From Chara braunii (taxonomy: Eukaryota; Streptophyta; Charophyceae; Charales; Characeae): a stretch of DNA of 30,544 nucleotides. Location of the stretch: positions 568,108-598,651 of the forward strand of contig BFEA01000244.1 of the NCBI GenBank assembly GCA_003427395.1. Direction: 5' to 3'. Shown here one piece after another: positions 19,132-28,845 of this stretch (within the stretch, counting starts at the first letter, position 1; every line of letters starts with the position of its first letter). A program made the translations under genes and the position numbers. Below the pieces are notes generated by a model that did no database searches, was not told the origin of the DNA, and saw only the letters and a program-made list of their open reading frames with translations.

Positions 19132-19492
19132 TGTCACCAAGAGCACTTGCTGTGACATAAAATATTGTTGCTGTCACCAGGAGAGCCCGCTATGACCAGC
19201 TTTATTGCTGCTGTCACCGGGATTGTCTGCTGTGACTAGCACCTTCACCGCTACCACCGGGATCTCCCGCTGTGGCCAACACTGTCTCTACTTTGTTGTC
19301 ACCGGATATGTCCGTTGTGACCAGTGTTGTCGTTGCTACCACCGGGACCTCCCGCTATGGCCAGCACTGCCGCTGCTGTCACCAGAACTGCTCGTCGTGA
19401 CCTGCATCGTCGGTGCTATCATCGGGACCGCCCGCTATGGCCAGCACTTACACTGCTGTCACCGGAACTACCCGTTGTGACCAGCGTTATGT
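19132..19492. repeat. 40-bp minisatellite, nine units, each with a GTCAC/GTGAC dyad
   Basis: Anchors of the form TGTCACC/TACCACC lie at 19132, 19172, 19212, 19252, 19297, 19337, 19377, 19417 and 19457: exactly 40 bases apart except one 45-base step. Many units carry GTCAC followed about 15-18 bases later by GTGAC, able to pair (for example TGTCAC...GTGACA in the first unit). Units alternate between GTGACC-type and TATGGCC-type, hinting at an 80-bp higher-order repeat. The other LTR copy has only three units (25836-25938). Confidence 0.9.
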
Positions 19493-19560
19493 CCTATGAC
19501 AATGAGATCTGCTGAGAGTAAATCGAGACCATTGATTGAGTCCATTGAATCCGGACTCAC

Positions 19561-19900
19561 TGAAACTAAGAATCGAACTTACTTAATCAAGTTCAATTGA
19601 GTCTTAAATCGTTCAAACTGAAATGATCATGTTGAAACAGATATAAATTCACTGATGCTGCACTTTGACTCATGGAGACCGAATTCGCTGAAGTTGATCT
19701 GCGCTTACTAAGACAGGGTTAAATTCATCGAAACTAAATGGAGCTCACTGAGACTGATTTGAGCTTAATGAGGTCAAATTAAATTCACTGAATCTTATAT
19801 CAATAAAGTGAGACCGAGTTGTTTTCACAGAGTCTGAAATGAACTCACTCAAGTTGAACTAAACCTTCTGAGATGAACCTGAACTCATTGTATCTTAGTC
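19561..19900. repeat. 20-bp periodic degenerate array in the LTR of element 2
   Basis: Successive 20-base units fall in fixed register from 19681: GAATTCGCTGAAGTTGATCT, GCGCTTACTAAGACAGGGTT, AAATTCATCGAAACTAAATG, GAGCTCACTGAGACTGATTT, GAGCTTAATGAGGTCAAATT and so on to about 19900. The rough consensus is GAATTCACTGARACTGAATT. Units upstream (19561-19680) follow the same pattern with a register slip near 19650. The right LTR retains the array at about 25940-26180. Confidence 0.85.
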
Positions 19901-21770
19901 TGAATATATTGAAATTCACACTGAAGATTGATCTTAGCTTACCAAAATTGAAAAGAGAACTGACTCAAAACTGCTCAGACATCTTGCTGAAAGTTCGCAC
20001 TGAAATTGAATTAGATATTCACTCATAATTTGTTGTTGTTCGGGAATTCACTGAACCTGCTTTGGTATAAGAAGTCACTGATTCTGTTATGAATGGACAC
20101 TAAAGCATCCCCGAGAAATTGCAATAAATCATTGTTGATAGTTTACTGAGACTTTGTTCTTGAGCTGATGCTGAAAATGTACAAAGAGACCGAAGTAAAG
20201 TACTGTTGAAGATTCACTGAGAACCTATGGGTGCATGTGTCCCCCATTGTTGTTCGTTCAAGGCAAACTCTCCCCCACTCTTCCTTTACTCTCTCTACTC
20301 CGCCATAAAGAATGTTCGTCGAATGCCCATAACACTGTAGTCTTCACTCCCTCGTGCTTTTCCTCTTTCTTTTCGGCTTCACCGAGTGTTGTTTAGTTGT
20401 GGCTGAATCTGGTGTGAAACCCTGATCAGATTTAGTCATGGTTCTTGCATTCACTGTTCTTCTCGTTCCCTTGCGCATGCATGGGTGAGTGAGTGTGTAA
20501 CCATTCGACATGCCTTTCTTTCTCTCACTGTAGTTCTTACCCCATTCCAATCTCGCGGGTAGAGGCGTCCTATGCTTCTTCTCGTGACGATCATGGCCCA
20601 CGAAATAGAGAGTTGATAGTTGGTTCAACATTCTTCGAGGATTAACGAGCAGACTGCTTGTAAAACGCTGCTCATGGATTGACAGGGAGGATAATGATCA
20701 GTTATTGCTCAATTAATGGCCCGAAAACTACTGCTCACTGATTGACCAGCCGCTTCTCCAACACCTGCCAGTGACCTGTGTGGGACGACCATCTGATTGG
20801 CCCTGTATGCAGCACCTGGTCGACGGCCCAGAGAGCGAAGAAGTCAAAACCCTAGCTGTTGTAACTGCCACGTGGCCGTTCAGTGGGTCGTCAAGTGGCA
20901 CATGAGTGTGTGTCCTTAGATGCCCGATAGATCGCTCTCTGTCTGCCGCGTAGCCTTTGTCGAGACTCGTTCGTGTCGGAACTGGACCCCCAAGTCAAAC
21001 CCAGGTCCCTCTCTTGTAACGACCAAGTGACCATGGCTGTTTTCGTGAGCCAACAACTGGCTGTTGTGCACGTCGACATATGGCACTCGAGTACACATGT
21101 ACGCGTCTGTGGAAATGGGGAAGGTCCTGCCTAGGTAGACCAAGCCCAGCGGTACTACCATTGGCAATGATTCCGGGTCCAATGGTTTTGCTGCGCAACT
21201 GGTTTTCAGACCCAGTAGCACAAATACCGGTCCGACGACACTCGCTGGTCTCAATGCAAGCCTCGTCAATGTGAGTACTGTCACCACTTACATCGACTTC
21301 TTTTATTATTATTATTATTTTATTTTATTTTTATTGTCAAGGCTAATCGAGCCATTTGCACAAAAAAAATCAGCGGTAGCTTCTCAGCAGGATTGACCAT
21401 ATAATTCTCAGCGCTAATTAGGTTGATGAAGCAAAACAAAAATAAACAAACATAAAATAAAAAAATGTAAATTACAATTAACACACGTTGGGAATTTGGC
21501 ACAACTCCCCAACCATATAACATGGTTAACAACGACGTGCACTAAATTCTCCTCTGTCCCACGGCGCTGCCCCGTGCTGTCAAGCAGATCAAACTGGACC
21601 ACGGTTCCCTTATATTACGCTAATAAGATATCGTTTACCCCAAAGGCCAAAACATCAAACCGGTGTGGCCAATTGACACACCGTGGAGGGCCTGAATGTC
21701 GGGCCCTTGAACATCATACCAAACCGCTGCCTAGCGTCCCCGCTGGGTCCAAAAAGAAGTGGGCAACTAG

Positions 21771-21777
21771 TATAAAA
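21771..21777 (+). promoter_or_regulatory. TATA box of a promoter antisense to element 2
   Basis: ACTAGTATAAAACAGCAC contains a consensus TATAAAA on the plus strand, opposite to the element. It is conserved in the other LTR at 27984-27990, including the flanks GGGCAACTAG and ATAGAGGGC. A pyrimidine-rich leader (about 21880-22060) and an ATG at 22162 follow downstream. This is the usual order of a plant RNA polymerase II promoter and 5' leader. Confidence 0.5.
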
Positions 21778-22161
21778 CAGCACAAATAGAGGGCACACTC
21801 GTGCATTTTTACTACAATCCGTAGTAAAACCCTCATGACAATTTTGCGCTAGTAGTTGACTCACGCTTACCGCAACGCACACATCTTCCTATTTCCCTCT
21901 TATTGCGCACCTTTTCTTTTCCCCATACTGCAACAGCTCTGCGTGGTCTGCATATCAACTTCCCCCTTCCTTTCTTTCTTCACAACATTTTCTGAATCTT
22001 TATCTTCATCGTTGCTGACCATTCCTTCTTCATATCTCTCAATACTGATTTTTTTCCTTTGTGATCCGCGCAGTCGCAGCGCGGCTCCCTTGTTCTTGCA
22101 GTACAGTCATCCTCGACCCCCGTAACTGCACGCCGCTTTTTCCTTTGACTCTTCTTACACT

Positions 22162-22371
22162 ATGCCTGAGGCACGGAAGGGACAGGGAAGAGAAAGAGGT
22201 GGGAAAGGGGGTAAAAATCGTGAGGAACCGCCAGCTCGCACTTGGCGTGAATACAACTTACAGGAGGAGGGGGATGAGCCACGAAGTTACGGTGCTCACA
22301 TAAGGCCTTATCCTCGCCACTCGCTAACTGGGTGGTCTAAAAAAACTCCGACCCCGACGAGGATGAAGTAA
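22162..22371 (+). CDS. Small basic ORF inside the LTR of element 2, antisense to the element (left copy)
   Basis: This 69-codon frame starts MPEARKGQGRERGGKGGKNR, a basic Gly/Arg/Lys-rich N-terminus. An acidic patch (EEGDEP), RSYGAHIRPYPRHSLTGW and a premature TAA follow. The homologue in the right LTR (ATG at 28375) continues much further. It lies about 390 bases downstream of a conserved TATA box, on the strand opposite to the retrotransposon. Comparing the two copies by eye over about 60 codons, I count about four synonymous and more than ten amino-acid-changing differences, which gives no sign of purifying selection. I recognise no family. A captured host exon, a nucleic-acid-binding element protein or a chance frame are all possible. 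Confidence 0.4.
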   Translation: MPEARKGQGRERGGKGGKNREEPPARTWREYNLQEEGDEPRSYGAHIRPYPRHSLTGWSKKTPTPTRMK

Positions 22372-22675
22372 TTTCTGAAGAAGTTCGAGGCACTCTACGG
22401 TGCGCCCAACACTCTTTCCCTGCATACACTCCAAGAGTTTCCACCACTCCCACAACAAGTAGAGTCGTAGTGCCAGTTTCATCATCCTCTATCCCATGCA
22501 CGGTCTCTCCCCCTTCTCATCTTAATAATTGCACTCTTCTTTGCATTTTTTTTCTTCTTTCTTTACTTCAGATTGAGTTCATGATTGTTCTCTGTATCCT
22601 GTAGAAGAGCGATTTTTTCTCGAATTTCTGAATCTGTTTCTTTCAAGTCTTCAGTTCATGTCAAACTTTATAGCG

Positions 22676-22713
22676 TCCCTGGCCTTAGAGTTTGAATACC
22701 TTAAGGCCAGGGA
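22676..22713. repeat. 12-base perfect stem hairpin in the left LTR
   Basis: TCCCTGGCCTTA, a 14-base loop, then TAAGGCCAGGGA. In the right LTR the same site (around 28890-28927) reads TCCCTGG...TCAGGGA, where only about 6 base pairs remain. The stem has therefore decayed in one copy or been perfected in the other. Confidence 0.75.
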
Positions 22714-23159
22714 TGCAGGTTCCTTGTGAACCAAGCCGCTCTGTCGGCCACCAAAATGGTTTAAGAAAGATTTTATCTCACTTTCTTATCTGTTGTTGGC
22801 TTGACAGTGATGCTAACGATATTATGGATATGATATTAACATTGAGGACACTTATTTTGTCTGCCATGCTGGGGATAGGGTATACCAAACCCTTTTTTTG
22901 TTCTCTGGCCTGAGTGAGACGTCTCCTCAAGTTCTCAAACACTTGAAGGGGATACCAAAACCCGTTCTCTTTACTCTAGTCAAGGAACTTCATGTAAATT
23001 TGTACATACTTGCAAAACAACAAGTTTCACAGATAATAGACCATGTCCCCAGCAAGCAAGCTCCCTGATAGACAGTAGTCAAGCAATAGATTAAAAAACT
23101 TAACCCAAAATAGATAATAAAGTATTGTAACAGTTCTTCACACGCAAGAACTATTGATT

Positions 23160-23745
23160 GCCTTGGTTTCGACCCACCACTGGCCAGGAGTGTACAGACC
23201 TCTCGTCAGCTTGACAACCCTTGTTCGGTCCGCCTCAGGCCAGGACTAATCAGACCATTTGTCTTGACAGCCCCTTTAACCTGCCTCCAGGCAGGACCAC
23301 CATACCCACTACTTGAGTATGGTGACCCTTTGGCGCATCTCACGTCAGGACAACCAGACTATAGCGGGTCTCGTTAACCCATGATACTAAACCTCCCTTC
23401 AGTCTAATTGTCCCGTACCCGGATTTGACCACTGCGATCGGGGACCGGCTCACCCACCAGTTTTTGGCCTCGGGCGCTGGCTGCTGCGCCCAGATTTTTG
23501 AACGTGGGACCCGGTCTAACCACGGTTCCAGGTTCTAGTAAACCTCACTGGATTGCATCCTCTGATTGTGGTAGGGTTCCAGTTGAACACTTTTGACCTC
23601 ACAGACCAGACTCCCGGAGTCTTAGCCTCAATCAACTACGGAATTCAACACTCGCGTCGGGGACCTGATGACCCCACTAGATTGCATCCTACTGCGCTAA
23701 GGGTCTGGCTGACCCCGATAATCAATGCATCTTTAAGTTAAAGAA
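23160..23745. repeat. Hairpin-rich, CAGACC/GGTCTG-rich segment of the LTR
   Basis: Short inverted repeats are dense here: CCTGCCT-CC-AGGCAGG (23280-23295), CACCATAC...GTATGGTG (23298-23324) and AGACTCC-C-GGAGTCT (23608-23622). Words such as CCAGACT, CAGACC and GGTCT recur throughout. The second and third hairpins are kept intact in the right LTR (near 29550 and 29860), while the first is altered. No protein frame is supported. Confidence 0.5.
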
Positions 23746-23902
23746 GAAATCCCAGACACAGACAGTCAAACAAACATCTCACACCCACAATCAGATAGTC
23801 CATGCCACAAACATTTCTCAAAAGACGCCCCGTTAGTTTCAAGAGGCGTTAAACAACAACAACAAACAACCGACAGTGCATTTCCTGGAGACCACCCTTC
23901 AA

Positions 23903-24240
23903 CCTCAAGAAATACACAGTGTTGATTCTAGAGAGGTCCCTTCCCTCATTTGAGAATAGTCTCAAGAGACTTCCCGTCAGCCTCAATGAAGTATAGAGAT
24001 ATTGGCCTAGAGAGGTCCCTTCCCTCATTTGAGACACAAGATAGGCAACTTAGTTAAAAAACACGAAGTTCTCATGCTGACAGCTCTCTGGTCAAGCAAG
24101 GTCGTACTTCTTTAAGCCTATCTTCTTGATAGCTCTCTTGGACAGGCAACTCAGTCAGAAGAGACGAAGTCCCTGTACCGGCAACTCTCTAGTCAAGTAG
24201 AGTTGAACTTCTTTATGCCCGTCAGCTTTTCTCTTCATCA
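23903..24240. repeat. Two short tandem duplications (78-bp and 101-bp periods)
   Basis: CCTCAAGAAATACAC...AGAGAGGTCCCTTCCCTCATTTGAGA (from 23903) repeats as CCTCAATGAAGTATAG...AGAGAGGTCCCTTCCCTCATTTGAGA (from 23981). GGCAACTTAGTTAAAAAACACGAAG (24044) repeats 101 bases later as GGCAACTCAGTCAGAAGAGACGAAG (24145), together with the following CTCTCT(G/A)GTCAAG...ACTTCTTTA. Both duplications are present in the right LTR. Confidence 0.8.
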
Positions 24241-24268
24241 CAAGATTAATACTAGCTACTCTTTTATG

Positions 24269-25093
24269 TGCCACAACTACGAGTTCTTTGAACTTGATAT
24301 TGCATCAATACTTAGGAGGGTGACTTCTCGTCACTTCCTTACTGCAATTGTTCCTCACAGTTGTCCCCTAGTTAGGGATCTGACACTCATGTATCGATTG
24401 TGGCTCTGCATCAATGATACCTTAATCTCATTCGTTCTGTCACTTGCATGAATAAAAAAACTTGATTCAGATGCTGAAACGAATATAAATTATCTGAAGG
24501 TTCTCCCCTCAGTTTCTCGTGTCAGAATTGACATGCTGGAAATTGACAAACTGAATTGATAATGCAAGGATAATCAGAGTCTGTTTAAACTTCACTCTTG
24601 CAGTGTCTTATTGTCTCACTGTATTTCTTTCAGTTCTTTAAAAATGTTCTCGTACTGGTTGGCTGACCTCTCTTTCCTCTTTTAGCGGTCATAGTAGGAA
24701 TTAGATCAGAGTCTCTGAAGACAAACTTACGGATTATCGACCCTAATACCATATCATGAATTATTGAGTCATCCATCTGGGATAGCTCATGGACTTTGCC
24801 CTCTTCTTTCTCAATTTATCATGGATGTCAAGGGTTCATAAGGCATACCTTTGATCAATCCTGATCCTCTCCAATGCAAAACACCAGTCTCCTTTTCCGG
24901 TCAAGTGTGGTACCTCACACATGAGGAGATAAGACCAAGTTAGCGACTGAAAACTTCAAATAAAATAATGACTCACTCAAGATGTCAAAGTTAATCTGAA
25001 AATCCAGACATTGTCAATAGTTTTCATGTCCTAATCAAAGCTCAAGGTTATTACTGAATCAGGCTCGTTCCGGACTCGAACAATTTTCACGTA
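24269..25093 (-). other. Rest of the 3' LTR plus the very short internal domain of element 2
   Basis: The left LTR must end somewhere here. A pyrimidine-rich run at about 24884-24898 (CCAGTCTCCTTTTCC; a purine tract on the minus strand) next to AAAACA is the best candidate boundary I see, leaving only about 210 bases before the primer-binding site. Other pyrimidine runs (about 24667-24684 and 24799-24813) are possible. All frames are short and no gag or pol text is present. Confidence 0.4.
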
Positions 25094-25109
25094 CCCGGCA
25101 ACGGCGCCA
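25094..25109 (-). other. Primer-binding site, tRNA-Asp, element 2
   Basis: Read on the minus strand this is TGGCGCCGTTGCCGGG, 16 consecutive matches to the complement of the plant tRNA-Asp(GUC) 3' end including CCA. It lies 4 bases (AAAA on the minus strand) after the LTR terminus ...TGTGCGACA. This fixes the orientation of element 2 and shows that the 25114 copy is its 5' LTR. Confidence 0.92.
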
Positions 25110-25835
25110 TTTTTGTCGCACATTTTTATTCGGTCGAGCACTCTAAAGGACCGAAAATACCAACGAGCTTTCACGCAAGATTTTGTCGTTTATTAAATGT
25201 AAAAAATTAAATTAATGCATAAAATAATATCCCTTCCCGTTGTATGCGTCCGACTTCGAGCGAGACCGTTCAATTACGGTCTACGCCAGACCCTAGTCTT
25301 AGGAACCTTTGATTGAATAGGTTCGGAACAACAAATAAAATATGAAGAGATTAAAGTAAATTCAATCTGGATGCATGCATATCAATGTGCCAATTAGGAA
25401 TCGAGAGTTGCGACAAGACGAACAAGAACTTCAAACGAGATCACTAGGCAAGATTCAAGACAGACATGATACAACAATATCGATGATCACGTGAGAGAAG
25501 AGGAGAGTTCTTCATCACATCAAGGTCACAAACATACAGAGAAATCATAAAACCATAGTCTTTATACTTAGCTCTCTCTCTTCCCTTTTATGATGATATC
25601 AGACAATAGTTAATATGATGTTAAGTGGTCCCTAAGAAATTTCGCCTGATGCTGACCTGTACTCAAAACGAGTTTTGTTGCGGCCTACATCTCGTAATTG
25701 TGCTCAAGTCCTGAGTCTGTTTCTCAGCGTATCTATCGTGCTCAGGAAAGTTTTGCCTTGAGTATGTTGTACGCAAATACTTGATGATTTCATAACTGCG
25801 TAACTTATAATATGATCAGTTTTTCCGAGCTCTAA

Positions 25836-25938
25836 TGTCACCAAGAGCACTTGCTGTGACATAAAATGTTGTTGTTGTCGCCAGGGAGAGCCCGTTATGA
25901 CCATCTTTATTGTTGTTGTCACCGGGATTGCCTGCTGC
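25836..25938. repeat. 40-bp minisatellite, three units, right LTR
   Basis: Anchors lie at 25836, 25876 and 25917. The third unit runs directly into GCTGCACTTTGACTC, which in the left copy lies 428 bases further on. Copy number is three here against nine in the left LTR. Confidence 0.85.
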
Positions 25939-27983
25939 ACTTTGACTCATGGAGACCGAATTCACTAAAGTTGATTTGAGCTTACTAAGACTGGGTTAAA
26001 TTCATCGGAACTGGATGGATCTCACTGAGACTGATTCGAGCTTACTGAGGTCAAACTGAATTCACTGAATCTGATATGAATTAAATGAGACCGAGGTGTT
26101 TTCACAGACTCTGAAATGAACTGACTCAAGATGAACTGAACCTTCTGAGATGAAACTGAACTCATTGTGTCTTTGTCTGAATATATTGAAATTCACATTA
26201 AAGATTGATCTTAGCTTACCAAAATTGAACTGACAACTGACTCGAAACTGCTCTGACATCTTGCTGAAAGTTCGCACTGAAACTGAATTAAGAATTCACT
26301 CATAATTTGTTGTTTTCCGAGAATTCACTGAACCTTCCATGGTATAACAAGTCACTGATTCTATTATGAATGGACACTAAAGCATCCCCGAGAAATTGCA
26401 TTAAATCATTGTTGATAGTTTACTAAGACTTTGTTCTTGAGCTGCTGCTGAAATTTACCGAGAGACTGTAGTAAACCACCGCTCAAAATTCACTGAGAAC
26501 CTATGGGTGCATGTGTCCCCCATTGTTATTCGTTCAAGGCAAACTCTCCCCCACTCTTCCTTCACTCTCTCTACTCCGTCATAAACAATGCTCGTCGAAT
26601 GCCCATAACACTGTAGTGTGCACTCCCTCGTACTTTTCCTCTTTCCTTTCTGCTTCACCGAGTGTTGTCTAGTTGTGGTTGAATCTGGTGTGAAACCCTA
26701 ATCAGATTTAGTCATGGTTCTTGTAGTCATTGTTCTTCTAGTTCCCTTGTGAACGCTTGGGTGAGTGAGTGTGTAACCATTCGACATGTGTCAGGGGTAG
26801 AGGTTTCCTATGCTTGTTCACGTGAGGATCATGGCCCACGAAAAAAAGAGATGATAGCTGGTTCAACATTGTTCGAGGATTAACGAGTAGACTGTTCGTA
26901 AAACGCTTCTAATGGATTGACTGGGAGGATAGTGATCATTTATTGCTCAATAAATGACTCGAAAACTATTGCTCACTAATTGACCAGCTATTTGTCCAAC
27001 ACCTGCCAGTGACCTGTGTGGGACGAACATCTGATTGGCCCTGTATGCAGCACCTGGCGGACGACCTAGCTGTTGTAACTGCCAGGTGGCCGTTTAGCTG
27101 GTCGTCAAGTGGCACATGAGTGTGTGTCCTTGCATGCGCGGCAGATCGCTCTCTGTCTGTTGTGGACCCTTTGTCGGGACTCGTTCTTGTCGGAACTGAA
27201 CCCCCAAGTCAAACCCTGGTCCCTCTCTTGTAACGGCCGAGTGAGCATGGCCATTTAGGTGGGCCAACATCTGAATGCTGTGCGCGGAGACATGTGGCAC
27301 TCGGGCACACACGTACGAGTTTGTGGGAATGTGGAAGGTCCTGGCTAGGTAGACCAAGCCCAGCGGTACTACCATTGGCAATGATTCGAAGCCCGATGGT
27401 TCTGCGGTGCAGCTCGTTTTCAAACCCAGTGACGTAAATACCGGTCTGAGGATACTCGCTGGTCTCAATCCAAGCCCCGCCAATTTGAGTACTGTCACCA
27501 CTTACACCGAGTTCTTTTATTATTATTTTATTTTATTTTATTTTTATTATCAAGGCTAATCGAGCCCTTTGCACAAAAAAAATCACCGGTAGCTTCTCAA
27601 CAGGACTGACCACGGAATTGTCGGCGCTAATTAGATTGATGAAGCAGAACAAAAATAAACAAATATAAAATAAAATAATGTAAATTACAATTAACACACA
27701 TTGGGAATTTGGCACAACTCCCCAACCATGTAACATGGTTAACAACGACGTGCACAAAATTCTCCTCTATCCCACAGCGCAGCCCTGTGCCATCAAGCAG
27801 ATCAGACTAGACCACTGTTCCCTCAAATTACGCTAATAGGATACCCTTTACCCCAAAGGCCAAAACATCAAACCGGTGCGGCCAATTGACACACCGTGGA
27901 GGGTGTCAATGTCGGGCCCTCCGACATGATACCAAACCACCGCGCAGCGTCCCCGCTGGGCCCAAAACAAAGTGGGCAACTAG

Positions 27984-27990
27984 TATAAAA
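27984..27990 (+). promoter_or_regulatory. TATA box of the antisense promoter, right LTR
   Basis: TATAAAA in the context GGGCAACTAGTATAAAACAA matches the left copy at 21771-21777. The surrounding 35 bases carry only three or so changes, fewer than the average for the LTR pair. Confidence 0.5.
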
Positions 27991-28374
27991 CAACACGAAT
28001 AGAGGGCGCACTCATCCATTTTTACTACAATCCGTGGTGAAACCCTCATGACAATTTTGTGCTAGCAGTTGACTCACGTTTACCACACCGCACATATCTT
28101 CTTCTTTCCCTCTTACTACGCACCTTTTCTTTTTCCCATACTGCAACAGCTCTGGGCGTTCTGCATAGCCACTTCCCACTTCCTTTCGTTCTTCACAACA
28201 TTTTCTGAATCTTTATCTTCATCGCTGCTAACCATTCCTTCTTCATATCTCTCAATAGTTATTTTTTTCCTGTGTGATCTACGCAGTGGCAACGCGGCTC
28301 CCCTGTTCTTGCAGTACAGTCAGCCTTGACCCCAGTAATTGCACGCCGCCTTTTTCTTTGACTCTTCTTACACT

Positions 28375-28845
28375 ATGCCCGAGGCACGGAAGGGACAGGG
28401 AAGAGGAAGAGGTGGGAAAGGAGGTAAAACTCGTGAGAAACCACCGGCTCGCATACAACGTGAATACAAGTCAGAGGAGGAGGAGGATGAGCCACGAAGT
28501 TACGGTGCTCACGTAAGGCCTTATCCTCACCACTCGCTAACTAGGTGGTATGAAAAAACTCTGTCCCCGACGAGGATGGAGTATTTTCAGAAGAAGTTTG
28601 CGGCGCGCTACGATGCGCCCAACACTTCTTCCCCTCCGTACACTCCCAAAGCTCCCCCCACTCCCACAACAAGTAGAGTGGTAGTGCTAGATCCATCATC
28701 CTCTATCCCATACACGATCTCTCCCCCTTCTCATCTTAATAATTGCACTCTTCTTTGCATCCTCTTTCTTCTTTCTTTTCTTCAAATTGAGTTCATGGTT
28801 GTTCTTTGTATCATGTATAAGCGCGATTTTCTCTCGAATTTCTGA
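28375..28845 (+). CDS. Small basic ORF in the LTR, antisense to the element (right copy, longer)
   Basis: From the ATG at 28375 (the frame is also open upstream to 28339) 156 codons follow. The N-terminus is Gly/Arg/Lys-rich (MPEARKGQGRGRGGKGGKTR), then come an EEEEDEP acidic patch, a central EYFQKKFAARYDAPN segment, a Pro/Thr/Ser-rich linker and a hydrophobic C-terminus (about residues 120-148) that might be a membrane segment or simply pyrimidine-rich DNA read as Leu/Phe. The left copy (22162) stops after 69 codons. No family is recognised. The hydrophobic tail could also be an unspliced intron, because the left copy has a polypyrimidine stretch ending in CAG at the same place (about 22570). 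Confidence 0.4.
   Translation: MPEARKGQGRGRGGKGGKTREKPPARIQREYKSEEEEDEPRSYGAHVRPYPHHSLTRWYEKTLSPTRMEYFQKKFAARYDAPNTSSPPYTPKAPPTPTTSRVVVLDPSSSIPYTISPPSHLNNCTLLCILFLLSFLQIEFMVVLCIMYKRDFLSNF

Larger units (their letters stand above)
18233..24268 (-). repeat. 3' LTR of element 2 (left copy; high-coordinate end uncertain)
   Basis: Homology with the right copy is demonstrable for all of this interval, minus local expansions. The copy may extend to about 24883, where ...AAAACA is followed by the pyrimidine-rich CCAGTCTCCTTTTCC. On the minus strand that reads as a purine tract followed by TGTTTTGC, a plausible polypurine tract and LTR start. The 3' terminus on the minus strand is ...TGTGCGACA. Flanking bases 18228-18232 (CGAGC) would be the candidate target-site duplication, but the partner lies outside the window. 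Confidence 0.75.

Noticed and set aside
22070-22580. Possible intron signals (pyrimidine tracts ending CAG near 22069 and 22573) around the antisense ORF
   Set aside because: The second AG is lost in the right LTR and no matching donor is convincing. Kept only as a remark in the ORF entries.
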